NCBI GenBank assembly: GCA_020851115.1
Contig: JADZDJ010000302.1
Span: forward strand, 1 to 55,572
Origin: Pirellulales bacterium
GTDB taxonomy: Bacteria; Planctomycetota; Planctomycetia; Pirellulales; JADZDJ01
Direction of reading: 5' to 3'
DNA: 55,572 bases
The translations under genes and the position numbers were made by a program. Positions 1 through 9,144 of the stretch are shown one piece after another. The notes beneath the pieces were generated by a model. That model worked only from the letters and a program-made list of their open reading frames with translations. It was not told the origin of the DNA and searched no databases. Position 1 is the first letter of the stretch. Each line of letters starts with the position of its first letter.

Positions 1-1170
1 ATCGGGGGCGTCATCGGTGAACTTTCCATCGGAGCCAACAGCGCAAATTAGTTTCGGACCATCTCCGTGAATGAAGATCGATTGCTCTCTCAATAAAACG
101 TCAAAGTCAACTTCGCCGAACGCGGGAGCTTGATGGACAATTCCCGTACCGCTATCCGTCGTCACAAAATCCGCGCCAACGATTCTCCAGGTGCGGAAGT
201 CCTCAAGGCCATCTATCCGCTTTCCCTTTTCGCGGCCCAAAGTCTTGTAGTAGAAGTCGAACGGCGGCCGATACATATGCCCAATCAACGACGATCCCTC
301 ACATCGATCGTCAACTTCGGGCAACTCCTGCTTTACTTTGGTTCGAATCGTATCGAGGAGTGCGGTGGCTACCCAAAAACGCTGTGGTTTGTCATTTACA
401 CTGCCCTCGACGAGACTGTACTCGAGATCTGGGTGAACAGCCGCAAATTGATTACTTGGCAAGGTCCAAGGAGTTGTGGTCCAAACAAGCAAGCTCTCTC
501 CAGCATCCTCATCGGCATTTTCATCGAGAAGCGGGAAAAGTATATACACACTCGGATCCGCCACCTCACGATACCCCTGTCCCACCTCGCCGCTCGAAAG
601 CGCCGTTCCTCCCTGCGCCCACCACCAAACAATCTTATGACCCTGATACAACAGCCCACGGTCGAAGAGTTGCTTGAGGCTCCACCACACGCTCTCAACG
701 TAGCTCTGGTGGTAGGTGACGTACGCCTCGTCGAGATTGACCCAGAAGCCGATCCGCTCGGTCATCCGCCGCCACTCTTGCATGTAGCGCCACACGCTTG
801 CTTGGCATTTTTGGATAAACGGCTCGATGCCGAATTTCTCGATCTCCTCCTTCGAGTGGATGCCCAGCTCTTTGCAGACTTCGACTTCGACCGGCAGGCC
901 GTGCGTGTCCCAGCCGGCTTTTCGCTCGCACAACTTCCCGCGCATTGTCTGGTAGCGTGGAAACAAATCCTTGATCGCTCGCGTCAGGCAGTGACCGGGA
1001 TGCTGCATGCCATTGGCCGTTGGTGGGCCTTCATAAAACACAAACCGCTCGGCATTTTGTGCTCGCCGACGCGCGAGCGATTTTTCGTAAATCTGTTCGT
1101 CCCGCCAAAATCGGAGGATGTCCTCTTCGAGCTTCGGGAAATTGACATTGGTTTCGACAGACTGGAACAT
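1..1170 (-). CDS. ileS: Isoleucyl-tRNA synthetase, N-terminal 390 residues (truncated by window edge)
   Basis: Reading the minus strand from the ATG at 1170 gives an open frame to the window edge. It charges tRNA-Ile with isoleucine in the cytoplasm. The N-terminus has the class I signature region [10 protein letters not shown] followed by HPGH at residues 57-60, the HIGH motif with Pro in place of Ile. [10 protein letters not shown] follows, and then the start of the CP1 editing domain with [11 protein letters not shown]. The KMSKS loop and the C-terminal anticodon-binding part lie outside the window. The HPGH form and sequence style resemble the deep-branching, eukaryote-like IleS type rather than the E. 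coli type; this is from memory of the family. A long frame on the plus strand covers the same DNA but is an antisense shadow. The family call is firm. Confidence 0.93.
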   Translation of the reverse strand, partial: MFQSVETNVNFPKLEEDILRFWRDEQIYEKSLARRRAQNAERFVFYEGPPTANGMQHPGHCLTRAIKDLFPRYQTMRGKLCERKAGWDTHGLPVEVEVCKELGIHSKEEIEKFGIEPFIQKCQASVWRYMQEWRRMTERIGFWVNLDEAYVTYHQSYVESVWWSLKQLFDRGLLYQGHKIVWWWAQGGTALSSGEVGQGYREVADPSVYILFPLLDENADEDAGESLLVWTTTPWTLPSNQFAAVHPDLEYSLVEGSVNDKPQRFWVATALLDTIRTKVKQELPEVDDRCEGSSLIGHMYRPPFDFYYKTLGREKGKRIDGLEDFRTWRIVGADFVTTDSGTGIVHQAPAFGEVDFDVLLREQSIFIHGDGPKLICAVGSDGKFTDDAPD

Positions 1171-1484
1171 GGGAAGCGAGTGCTTAGGTGTCAGGTGGTC
1201 TGATGTCTGGTAGGGTTGGGGCCGGTCGAATCTAGCCACCGTAGGCCGCGGGATTTTCGCGGACCAGACACATGACGACCAGACACTCTACCGACACCGC
1301 CGATTCTCGGCAAATTTTTCAGTGTAACAAGGCGGCCGATGGGCGACTATGGCAAGAACAAGAGTCGCTTCAAATACGGCATTCTCTTTGGATGTTGCCC
1401 ATTGAGACGGGACGACATCCACCTCTAAATACCAGCTAAGGTTGATGGCAAAACGTCTCCAAGTCCAAGAGTGGCACGAAACCA
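1171..1484. other. Intergenic spacer upstream of ileS
   Basis: This stretch has no convincing gene on either strand. It contains a loose repetition of CCAGACA/TGTCTGG words around 1200-1290. It should hold the ileS promoter, but no clear -35/-10 pair was recognised. Confidence 0.4.
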
Positions 1485-3266
1485 CTAGCCCGACTGCAAA
1501 TCCACGTGCAGTTGCAGCCAGCGCTCTTCGGCCTCGGTAAGTTCGGCGGCGAGCAACGAACTTTCATCGTGGAGTCGCAAGGCATCCGCCGGATCGGTAG
1601 CGTCCATTAATTGACGCTGGAGTACTTGCTTTCGCTCCTCCAGCCGGCTGATCGACTTCTCAAGATTGGCGGCTTGCTTGCGAAGCTCGCGCTGGTTCGA
1701 CTTTGACGGCTCGATCCGCGTGGAGGATGATTTGTTTGTCGCGACACTCTTTGATTTGTCGGCGAGCTTACACTGCTGGTCGTCAATTTCCTTCGTCACG
1801 GCATACAAATACGCATCGTAATTTCCGCGATAATTCACCACGCGGCTGTCGCGGACTTCCACGATGCAGGTAGCGACGCGCTGGAGAAAGTGCCGGTCGT
1901 GGCTGGTGAAAATCACCGTGCCGCGGTATTCGAGCAGCGCTTCGGCCAGTGCCTCCACAGTATCGACGTCGAGATGGTTGCCTGGCTCGTCGAGTACCAG
2001 CACGTTGTACGGCCCGAGCAGCAATCCGGCCAAACACAACCGAGCGCGCTCGCCGCCGGACAACACGCCGATGCGCTTGTTGATTTGCTCGCCGCGAAAG
2101 AGCAGCGCTGCGGCGGTGTCGAGAATCGTTTGATCTTTGGTTCCCGAAGCTGCCTGACGTTGAAGGTAATCGAGCACCGTTTGTGCTTCCGGCAGACTCG
2201 TGTAAACGTGCTGGGCGTAAATACCGAGCGTGCTGCCGTAGCCCCAGCGTACTTCGCCTGCCAGCGGCGGCAACGAATCGACGACGGTGCGCAGAAACGT
2301 GGTCTTGCCTTGGCCATTGTCGCCGACGACCGCTGCGCGCCAGCCGTGATCGATTTCCAAATCGATTTTCTCGGCGACCACACGTTTGGGATAGCCGATT
2401 GTTAGTTCCCGACAACGCAGCGCCGGCCCTTTGCGCGGCTCGACCGACGGAGCGCGGATCATTGCCGTCGGCTCGTCGCTTGCGGTCTCAATCAACTCTA
2501 ATCGTTGAAGTTGTTTGGCTTTCGATTTTGCCCGCGACGCCGTGCTAGCCCGCGCTTTGTTTCGGGCGATAAAATCCTCAAGATGTCGCTGCTTTGCTAG
2601 CGTCGAGGCATTGACCCGCAAGTCGTGCTCGCGACGCCCGCGTTGATATTCCAAAAATGCATCAATCTTACCGGGGTACATCGTCAGCTTGCCGTGCGAT
2701 AAATCGAGCGTGTGATCGCAAGTGGCGCGCAGGAACGCTCGGTCGTGCGACACGACGAGGCACGCCTCTCGGTGCTCGCGCAAAAAATGTTCGAGCAAAA
2801 TCTGGGTGCGCAAATCGAGAAAGTTTGTCGGTTCATCGAGCAGCAGCAAGTTCGGGTCGTGTAACAGCAGCGCCGCCAACTTGACGCGCGTCTGCCATCC
2901 GCCGGAAAGCTTGGCAACCGGTTCGGTCAGCGCAGCGCCCTTGAGTTCAAAATCACCGGCGACTTCGCCGCATTTCCAATCGGGTTGTCCGCTGTCGCGG
3001 ATTAAATATTCCAGCACGGTTTCGCCAGGCAAGAACGGATCGTGCTGCCGCAGGTAGCCAAGCCGCAGCTTGGGATGTCGCACGATTACGCCGCGGTCGA
3101 GTTCCTCTTCCCCCAGCAAAATCCGCAGCAGCGTACTTTTCCCCGCTCCATTTCGGCCGACGAATCCCACTTTGGCTTCGTCGGTAATGGTTGCCTCCGC
3201 CCGATCGAGCAGCACCTGCTCGCCGTAGCTCTTCGAAGCACCGTTAATCTGCAGCAGGACTGCCAT
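1485..3266 (-). CDS. ABC-F family ATPase (Uup/EttA-like translation factor)
   Basis: This 593-residue protein has two ABC ATPase domains and no membrane segments, the layout of ABC-F proteins that act on ribosomes. Walker A is GRNGAGKST at residues 37-45, with signature LSGGWQTR and Walker B LLLLDEPTNFLD. The second domain has GDNGQGKTT, LSGGERARL and VLVLDEPGNHLD, where Gly replaces the usual Thr after DEP. A basic linker rich in Lys/Arg and Ala between the domains fits the P-site-tRNA interaction motif. The C-terminal 80-90 residues are a charged coiled coil as in Uup. The ATG at 3266 is preferred over an in-frame TTG two codons earlier because the protein then begins MAVLLQINGASKSYG like its family. 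The exact subfamily (Uup, EttA or other) is not settled. The gene stands alone, ending 314 bases from ileS. Confidence 0.92.
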   Translation of the reverse strand: MAVLLQINGASKSYGEQVLLDRAEATITDEAKVGFVGRNGAGKSTLLRILLGEEELDRGVIVRHPKLRLGYLRQHDPFLPGETVLEYLIRDSGQPDWKCGEVAGDFELKGAALTEPVAKLSGGWQTRVKLAALLLHDPNLLLLDEPTNFLDLRTQILLEHFLREHREACLVVSHDRAFLRATCDHTLDLSHGKLTMYPGKIDAFLEYQRGRREHDLRVNASTLAKQRHLEDFIARNKARASTASRAKSKAKQLQRLELIETASDEPTAMIRAPSVEPRKGPALRCRELTIGYPKRVVAEKIDLEIDHGWRAAVVGDNGQGKTTFLRTVVDSLPPLAGEVRWGYGSTLGIYAQHVYTSLPEAQTVLDYLQRQAASGTKDQTILDTAAALLFRGEQINKRIGVLSGGERARLCLAGLLLGPYNVLVLDEPGNHLDVDTVEALAEALLEYRGTVIFTSHDRHFLQRVATCIVEVRDSRVVNYRGNYDAYLYAVTKEIDDQQCKLADKSKSVATNKSSSTRIEPSKSNQRELRKQAANLEKSISRLEERKQVLQRQLMDATDPADALRLHDESSLLAAELTEAEERWLQLHVDLQSG

Positions 3267-3475
3267 GAGCAATTCCCGTGAGTAAAATGAGCTTAGTGTA
3301 ACGGAATCGGCGGGCAGGACAACGCTGCGGCCGTAGGCAGGTAGAGCAAGCCCTCTCCGGCAATCTGCCGCCCAAAGTCGCCATGTTTCGGCTGAATTTT
3401 TCTGGCGGTCGGCGGTTAAGCTAATGGCCCTTCAATGCTACCGTCTCCCCCAATCAACTGCCGCAAGACGAAGAG

Positions 3476-5245
3476 ATGCCGACAACTCCTGCCTGCCAAG
3501 TGCCTCAAATTCGATCTGTCACGCTCAAGGATCGATGGATTTTCGCCGCAACCGCCAGCGCGATTCTGGTAATTGGGTCGGTCGCCCAAGCGCAAGTGCC
3601 GTTTCCCACCAACAACGACCCAGCTAACCAAATTCGTTTCGACACGGTGGCTGAGGCCGACGCCAAACGGTCGCAACTGGTCAATTTCATTTGGAGTGGC
3701 GGCTTGCCATCGGCCATGCCTTCGATGATGCCGAATGTCGCACTCCCCAGTCAGGCGATCGGCATCAATCCACTCAACGTTGCCAGCATCGATCAGCTTG
3801 ACGCCGATGTTTCGGGTTGGAATTTTCACGAACGTTCGTATTTAATTCATCCCACAAACACCACAAATGCCAACCGTGTCGTGATTGTCCATGAAGGTCA
3901 CGCCAACGAACTGATCGGCGGCGTTGGCACAACAGCCAATCACTTTTTGCAAAACGGCTTCACGGTGGCCATCATGGAGATGCCCTTGTTCGGCTGGAAC
4001 ACCGACAAGACGGCATCGATCCCGGGACGAGGAAATTTTACCTACAACAGTCACGATACGATGATCACCAGCACGGCGGTCAACAATGGCGGCCAAGGAT
4101 TTAGGCTGTTTTTGGAACCCGTGGTGCAAACGATCAACTATATTACGGCCAATGTGCCCAACTTGGAAGACATCGGCATGGTGGGTCTATCGGGAGGCGG
4201 CTGGACAACCAGCATGATGTCGGCGATCGATCCGCGGATCAAGTTAAGCGTACCAGTGGCTGGATCGGCGCCGCTTTACCATCGCAACGAGGACCCATCC
4301 GGCGGAACCGTTGGCGACACGGAGCAATATTATCTACCGCTGTTTCGCGAGGATATTGCCTCCAATGGGACGGGCGGCGGGGTAGCCACCTGGCTCGAAA
4401 TCTATGCGCTGGGTGGTTACGGTCAAGACCGTCATCAAATTCAAGTGACCAACGAATTCGACAACTGCTGCTTTTACGGCACTTTTCCCAATTCGTACAA
4501 AGAAATCGTGTCGAGCAATGTAAACGGTTTAGGCACCGGCCAATGGGAGCATTTTCTAGATTCGTCGCATCACTCGCATCAGATTTCGAGTCATGTGATT
4601 GACACCGTCATCGATCCCTTGTTTGGTATTACCAACCCAATGCAGAACCCGAGTGGGCTGCCGTTTCTCGATGATTTCAACAACCAAACCAATGTCTTCC
4701 CTGGCGGTTGGAATGCCGATCCGCAAAACGGCTTCGGGTTTTCCGCGGTTGAAGCAAGCGGCCGCGTCACCGTGAGCGGCCCATCGCTGGCCTCCATGGT
4801 CCGCACTCTGCCGTTCAACCCGCAAATCGGCCAGCCAATTACCATTACGATGGATCTGGCCAGTATGACCACGGACAACTTTGGCGGCATCTTCATCACC
4901 GACGAAGTCGGCTCTCGACCGCATCATCTTGGCGTGCTGCTCAATGTCTCAGCCAAGCAAATCGTCCTCAATGCCGACAATGGCGGCGGTTTCGATGGCT
5001 CCGGCGACCGTGTGATTCTCGGTACGCTCCCTGGCTACACGGGCGGCGCTACCACGTTCTCACTAACCTTCGATGCCAGCGGGTTTTCGGTGACTGTCGA
5101 CGCCGGCGCCGCTGGACCTTCATCTCTGGACAACGACCGTGGTCGCAAGTTCCCAATGGCTTCGATCCAGCCAATTTTGGTGATTCAGCCTACTTGTTTA
5201 TTCAAAGCTTTGATCTCAACGGTGGCACGCTGGGAAGCATGGTGA
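3476..5245 (+). CDS. Secreted alpha/beta-hydrolase-like protein, main part (frameshifted near its end)
   Basis: The protein begins with a Lys/Arg-containing head and a hydrophobic stretch ending AQA-Q, a likely Sec signal peptide. The central part has GLSGGGW, a nucleophile elbow of the alpha/beta hydrolase fold, so a secreted esterase or peptidase-like activity is plausible; substrate unknown. A second beta-rich region follows, starting near FLDDFNNQTNVFPGGWN, which looks like a concanavalin/LamG-type module. From about 5110-5155 the frame goes wrong: the last 30 or so residues to the stop at 5245 are not family-like. The next frame instead reads NGFDPANFGDSAYLFIQSF, then the dockerin and PEP-CTERM tail annotated at 5194-5556. 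One missing or extra base between about 5110 and 5155 explains this, as either real inactivation of sorting or a sequence error. Confidence 0.75.
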   Translation: MPTTPACQVPQIRSVTLKDRWIFAATASAILVIGSVAQAQVPFPTNNDPANQIRFDTVAEADAKRSQLVNFIWSGGLPSAMPSMMPNVALPSQAIGINPLNVASIDQLDADVSGWNFHERSYLIHPTNTTNANRVVIVHEGHANELIGGVGTTANHFLQNGFTVAIMEMPLFGWNTDKTASIPGRGNFTYNSHDTMITSTAVNNGGQGFRLFLEPVVQTINYITANVPNLEDIGMVGLSGGGWTTSMMSAIDPRIKLSVPVAGSAPLYHRNEDPSGGTVGDTEQYYLPLFREDIASNGTGGGVATWLEIYALGGYGQDRHQIQVTNEFDNCCFYGTFPNSYKEIVSSNVNGLGTGQWEHFLDSSHHSHQISSHVIDTVIDPLFGITNPMQNPSGLPFLDDFNNQTNVFPGGWNADPQNGFGFSAVEASGRVTVSGPSLASMVRTLPFNPQIGQPITITMDLASMTTDNFGGIFITDEVGSRPHHLGVLLNVSAKQIVLNADNGGGFDGSGDRVILGTLPGYTGGATTFSLTFDASGFSVTVDAGAAGPSSLDNDRGRKFPMASIQPILVIQPTCLFKALISTVARWEAW

Positions 5246-5556
5246 TCAATTCGGTATCGGTATATAATAGCCTGCTACCCGGCGATTTTGACGGCGACAA
5301 CGATGTGGACGGCGCAGATTTCGTCGTCTGGCAGACGCATTTCCCCACGGCCAGCGGCGCCAGCTTGGCAACGGGCGATGCCGACGGAGATGGCGATGTG
5401 GACGGGGCCGATTTCGTCACTTGGCAATCTCATTTCCCGATGTCAGCCAGTGCGGCGGTCGTCCCCGAACCACATTCGTTCTGGATTCTCATATGTGCTT
5501 TGCTGCCGTGGATGCTGAGGCGACGCCATGCCAAGTCGTTCGCCCGTCAGGGCTGA
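5194..5556 (+). CDS. Dockerin-like and PEP-CTERM tail of the preceding hydrolase (out of frame)
   Basis: This frame is the continuation of the hydrolase gene after a frameshift, not an independent gene; homologous reading begins near 5150, before the first ATG. It holds two calcium-loop dockerin-type repeats, GDFDGDNDVDGADFVVWQ and GDADGDGDVDGADFVTWQ, each followed by a HFP motif. It ends with PEP plus a hydrophobic segment and a basic end (RRRHAKS), the PEP-CTERM signal for exosortase-dependent sorting to the cell surface. The same dockerin pattern appears in the protein at 44877-45917. The start at 5194 is nominal. Confidence 0.7.
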   Translation: MFIQSFDLNGGTLGSMVINSVSVYNSLLPGDFDGDNDVDGADFVVWQTHFPTASGASLATGDADGDGDVDGADFVTWQSHFPMSASAAVVPEPHSFWILICALLPWMLRRRHAKSFARQG

Positions 5557-5637
5557 GTCTCCGGTGGTCCCAAACACCTTGCTGGACCTTGCCGTTACGA
5601 TGATCGTTCCGGTCGAACCCTATCAGCTTCACCGTCG

Positions 5638-5820
5638 ATGAACACCGAAGCTTGCTACCTTTGCGATTTCTGCGGCGAGAAAATTGTCATCCCAATCGAC
5701 CTTTCGGCCGGCCCGCGTCAAGAGTATGTTGAAGACTGTCCGGTTTGTTGCCATTCGAACGTGATCCACGTTGAAATCGAAGAAGGCGGCGACCCGCGAG
5801 TCTGGGCTGAGAGGGAATGA
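5638..5820 (+). CDS. Cys-rich small zinc-binding protein (CPXCG family)
   Basis: This is a 60-residue protein with two cysteine pairs: CDFCGE near the N-terminus and CPVCC near residue 40, preceded by EYVEDC. The spacing matches the small CPXCG cysteine-rich family of unknown function, which probably folds around one zinc ion. The full family length is present. It lies just downstream of the PEP-CTERM gene on the same strand. The longer minus-strand frame over the same DNA has no recognisable features and is taken as a shadow. Function is unknown. Confidence 0.75.
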   Translation: MNTEACYLCDFCGEKIVIPIDLSAGPRQEYVEDCPVCCHSNVIHVEIEEGGDPRVWAERE

Positions 5821-5916
5821 AACGGCTTCATGGTTCAGTTCAGAAAATTGGAGAACGGCGACTCTTGATATTGGACCTCTGATTCTCCGACCTCGACCTT
5901 CGAATCCCGCGCCGCC

Positions 5917-6588
5917 ATGAACTATCTTGCCCATGGACGCCGCTTCCTCGCCGAACCGCTGTTCCTGGCCGGCACGGCGCTTCCCGATTGGCTGGGCGTG
6001 GTGGATCGCCGCGCACGGGTGCGCGCGCGGCGTGCCAGGGAGTTTATCGCCGATCCGAACGAGCACATGGCGGCTTTCGCTCGGGGCATTGTGCAGCATC
6101 ACGACGACGACCACTGGTTTCACACAACCACTGCGTTCACCGACCTTTCGTGGCAGTTGACGGCAATGTGCCGCGATGCGCTACCCGGCGATGCTGGATT
6201 TCGGCCGAGCTTCCTGGGCCATATTTTAGTCGAATTGCTGCTCGATTCGGCACTGGCGGCGGCCGATCCCGTCAGTCTAGACAAATACTACGCGGCCATT
6301 GAATCGCTCGATCCGTCGCTGCTCGAGGCGATCGTCAACCGCATCGCCCCGCACCCAGTCGAACACCTCGGCTGGTTTGTTCAGCGATTTTGTCGCGAGC
6401 GGTTCTTGTTCGATTACGCGGAGGATGGCAAACTACTGTTTCGGTTAAATCAAGTGCTTCGGCGAGCAAGACTGCCTGCGCTGCCCGATTCGTTCACCGC
6501 AGTGCTGGAAACTGCACGCATCGAAGTTACCGCGAGGCACAACGAATTGCTTGCGGAACCTTCCGTTGCGTGTGCCATAACGGCCTGA
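5917..6588 (+). CDS. Conserved protein, possibly related to acyl-carrier-protein phosphodiesterase (AcpH-like)
   Basis: This 223-residue soluble protein starts MNYLAHGRRFL, close to the MNFLAH start of AcpH, which removes 4-phosphopantetheine from acyl carrier protein. A His/Asp-rich stretch, QHHDDDHWFH, lies near residue 65, and GHILVELLLD follows near residue 103, a pattern like the HD-type metal site of that family. The resemblance is by eye only, so the activity is tentative. There is no signal peptide or membrane segment. The ATG at 5917 lies 97 bases after the CPXCG gene. Confidence 0.6.
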   Translation: MNYLAHGRRFLAEPLFLAGTALPDWLGVVDRRARVRARRAREFIADPNEHMAAFARGIVQHHDDDHWFHTTTAFTDLSWQLTAMCRDALPGDAGFRPSFLGHILVELLLDSALAAADPVSLDKYYAAIESLDPSLLEAIVNRIAPHPVEHLGWFVQRFCRERFLFDYAEDGKLLFRLNQVLRRARLPALPDSFTAVLETARIEVTARHNELLAEPSVACAITA

Positions 6589-6803
6589 GCCATGCCTGGC
6601 CTGAATCATGAATGTCGGATACCAGTTCAGCGCACAAAATTCGACGTGAGCTTCCACTGCTGCTGGTGTTGAGTGTCTGAAATTCGAGTCGATCAGTTAG
6701 CGCCAATTTCGCGCTACGAATTTCAGATTTGTCGCAAAAATTGCAGTTGGCCCACGAATCGTACTCCACTCCCAATATCCAATTTCAATCTACGGAGACT
6801 CTC

Positions 6804-7643
6804 ATGCAATTCGGAATGAACCTCTTACTTTGGACAGATCACTTGCACGATGGGCTCTTGCCCGTGCTCGAAATGCTTAAGCGACAAGGCTGGGATGGCG
6901 TCGAGATTCCCGTGCTGGACCTCAGCCTCAATTACGCAGAGTGGGGCAAGCGGCTCAGAGATCTTGACCTGCGTTGCACTGCTGCAACCGCGCGCACCGC
7001 GGCTGACAATCCGATCAGCCCTGATGCCAAGATTCGCGCCGCTGGTGTCGAAGCCACGAAGCGCGCGCTGGACTGCTGTGCCGCGCTCGGTTCGAAACTG
7101 CTGATCGGTCCATTCCATTCCGCGTTAGGAGAATTCTCCGGCAAAATGCCGACGGCCGACGAATGGAAATGGGGGATCGAAAGCATGAGACAGGTTTCCG
7201 AGTATGCCGGCAAAGTCGGAGTCACGCTGGCGATCGAGTTTCTCAATCGCTTCGAGTGTTATCTCCTCAATCACGTGGCCGACACGGTGAAATTTCTCAA
7301 GGACGTGAATCATCCTAACTGCCGCATGATGTACGACACGTTTCATGCGAATATCGAAGAGAAAGACCCAATTGCCGCTTTACATGCCGCCGCGCCGTAC
7401 ACGGTGATGATCCATATTTCTGAAAACGACCGCGGCACCCCCGGTCAAGGAAATATTCCTTGGAAGGAGACCTTCCAAGCGATCAAAGACGTCAAGTACG
7501 ACGGTTGGATCGTCGTCGAAGCGTTCGGACTTGCGCTGCCGGCGGTGCAAGCGGCGACTAAAATCTGGCGGCGGATGTATGAAAGCGAGGAACAGCTTTC
7601 GCGCGATGCGCTCGCTTTTTTGCGGACGGGGCTGAAGAAATAG
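6804..7643 (+). CDS. Sugar phosphate isomerase/epimerase (D-psicose/D-tagatose 3-epimerase-like TIM barrel)
   Basis: This 279-residue protein is likely a cytoplasmic ketose 3-epimerase or hydroxypyruvate-isomerase-like enzyme. The metal-binding set of the family is visible: Glu in LAIEFLNRFE, Asp and His in MMYDTFHANIEE, His in VMIHISENDRG and Glu in WIVVEAFG. The ATG at 6804 is chosen because the protein then begins MQFGMNLLLWTDH, typical for the family, and GGAG sits a few bases upstream. A longer frame from 6729 adds a non-homologous head. The exact sugar substrate cannot be read from sequence. It converges with the arylsulfotransferase gene. Confidence 0.88.
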   Translation: MQFGMNLLLWTDHLHDGLLPVLEMLKRQGWDGVEIPVLDLSLNYAEWGKRLRDLDLRCTAATARTAADNPISPDAKIRAAGVEATKRALDCCAALGSKLLIGPFHSALGEFSGKMPTADEWKWGIESMRQVSEYAGKVGVTLAIEFLNRFECYLLNHVADTVKFLKDVNHPNCRMMYDTFHANIEEKDPIAALHAAAPYTVMIHISENDRGTPGQGNIPWKETFQAIKDVKYDGWIVVEAFGLALPAVQAATKIWRRMYESEEQLSRDALAFLRTGLKK

Positions 7644-7661
7644 CGTCGCGACTGGGACCGT

Positions 7662-9083
7662 TTACCGCCGTATTGGCGAAACGCCCCCTGTCGCAACAGT
7701 CACCTGCGGCATCCTGGCTTTTGCCAATTGCTCGGAGGTTAAGAACGTCAATTGTTCCGCGCGATAACGTTCGGCACTGTAGACTACGGCAACCAAGTCG
7801 CCCTTCTTGGCGTCCCGATGCGGATTGTGAAATTCCCAGGCAACTTTGCCGTCGCGGGTCACTTCGACGAGACGACCATTGTTCGATTCGGTAATCAACA
7901 CATTGCCGTTGGGAAGCAAATCCTGGCAACCGCGCGACGAGGTCTCGAAGGGTTTCTTTGTATCACCAACGTACGCCCACTCGATGGCAGTCGTCTCTGG
8001 GTTCCATTCCAAAATTCGCGATTTGCCCCCTTTGCCTTTGTTGCCTTGGTTGTCGAAGATCAGCAAGTTGCCGTTGTCCAAGGCGTCAGGATCGTGCTGA
8101 AACTCCCAAATCCCACGCGAGGCCCAAACAATTTCCTCGCGCTCGATGTTCAGGATGGCCAGCAGCGATGGATTGCGAAGCGAAATCAACACGTCGCCCG
8201 CGGCGCAGATCGTGTGGTGTTTGGCGAACGCTTCGCTGAGTACTTCTACGTCGTTCGTATGCGTGTGGTCCCCCTTAGAATTTGAGACGATCGTGTGCAA
8301 GCATTCACGGAACTTCGACTTGGCGAACGCTTCCAACACCGGGATTCGACGCAGCTCTTTTCCTTCCGGTGAAATGATCACGACGAAGTCTTCCAACATC
8401 GGTGCGCGTAAGTGCGGCGCGACCGGCGAATTTTCACGTCGAATCTCGTGCGCCAGTGCGTAAATCGTGCCCGATCGATCGATGCTGAAATCATGATGCA
8501 CGCGGCCGTCGTATTTCCAAATCAGCTTCGAGTCTTTATCGAGTTTCACTAGGCCGACGCCATAGGGCGTTTCACCCAGCACGTTGTATATAGCGAGCAA
8601 GTCGCCGTTAGGGAACAAATGGACTCGACGCCAGTGCATCCGCTCTTCGAGCGATTCAGGGTCGCCGTCCGATGTTTCCCAGGCCTTGCCGAAGGGCAAT
8701 TGCCATTCGTGAATCACCTCGCCGCCCATCGAGATCAATTGGGCCGTCGGGCACGAACCCATCGACGAATAGACCGTCAGTCCGTTGTATGCCAGTTCGG
8801 GACGATAGCCTCCGATGCCGATCTTGTCCTCGCGCGGCTTGTACCAACCGTCGCGCTTCCATTCGTGATGATTTTTTTCGTTGATCGCCTTGAGGCCATC
8901 GAAGGATGGCTTCAGCGTTTGGCGGTACAGTTTAACGTCGAAGGCTGCCATATAAGCGCCGATGACGATGCAGGCAAACATCATCGACACCGCAGACAAA
9001 GCAAGAAAAACACGATCGAGGCGGCGCGCTTGAAACATTCGTTTCATGAATGCGAGGCGGCCGGTCGGCGGCGATTGGTTCAT
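7662..9083 (-). CDS. Membrane-anchored arylsulfotransferase-like beta-propeller protein
   Basis: This 473-residue protein has an N-terminal membrane anchor at about residues 21-45 (RVFLALSAVSMMFACIV), so the body faces the periplasm. The rest is a propeller of WEF/WKYDG/EWNPE-type blades with conserved His residues (VHHDFS, EFQHDPDALDNGN, LPNGNVLITE), as in arylsulfotransferases that move sulfate between phenolic groups without PAPS. The start is set at 9083 because AAGGTAGGA lies just upstream, and the frame's further 160 codons upstream are antisense to the sulfotransferase gene and look unlike protein. It is the last gene of a three-gene operon with the sulfotransferase and a small membrane protein, which points to sulfation of an exported compound. 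Confidence 0.85.
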   Translation of the reverse strand: MNQSPPTGRLAFMKRMFQARRLDRVFLALSAVSMMFACIVIGAYMAAFDVKLYRQTLKPSFDGLKAINEKNHHEWKRDGWYKPREDKIGIGGYRPELAYNGLTVYSSMGSCPTAQLISMGGEVIHEWQLPFGKAWETSDGDPESLEERMHWRRVHLFPNGDLLAIYNVLGETPYGVGLVKLDKDSKLIWKYDGRVHHDFSIDRSGTIYALAHEIRRENSPVAPHLRAPMLEDFVVIISPEGKELRRIPVLEAFAKSKFRECLHTIVSNSKGDHTHTNDVEVLSEAFAKHHTICAAGDVLISLRNPSLLAILNIEREEIVWASRGIWEFQHDPDALDNGNLLIFDNQGNKGKGGKSRILEWNPETTAIEWAYVGDTKKPFETSSRGCQDLLPNGNVLITESNNGRLVEVTRDGKVAWEFHNPHRDAKKGDLVAVVYSAERYRAEQLTFLTSEQLAKARMPQVTVATGGVSPIRR

Positions 9084-9144
9084 GGTCCTACCTTCTAAAT
9101 TCGAGATTAGCTGTCTGCGCGAGAGAAGAATTGAGCGACTCGCG

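Noticed and set aside
130-1203. A 357-codon plus-strand frame opposite ileS
   Set aside because: It is the antisense of a clear synthetase; its composition (His/Arg/Leu-rich, no family pattern) is typical of shadows in GC-rich DNA.
5893-5915. TTCGAATCCCG word resembling a tRNA T-arm
   Set aside because: No acceptor, D or anticodon stem can be drawn around it.
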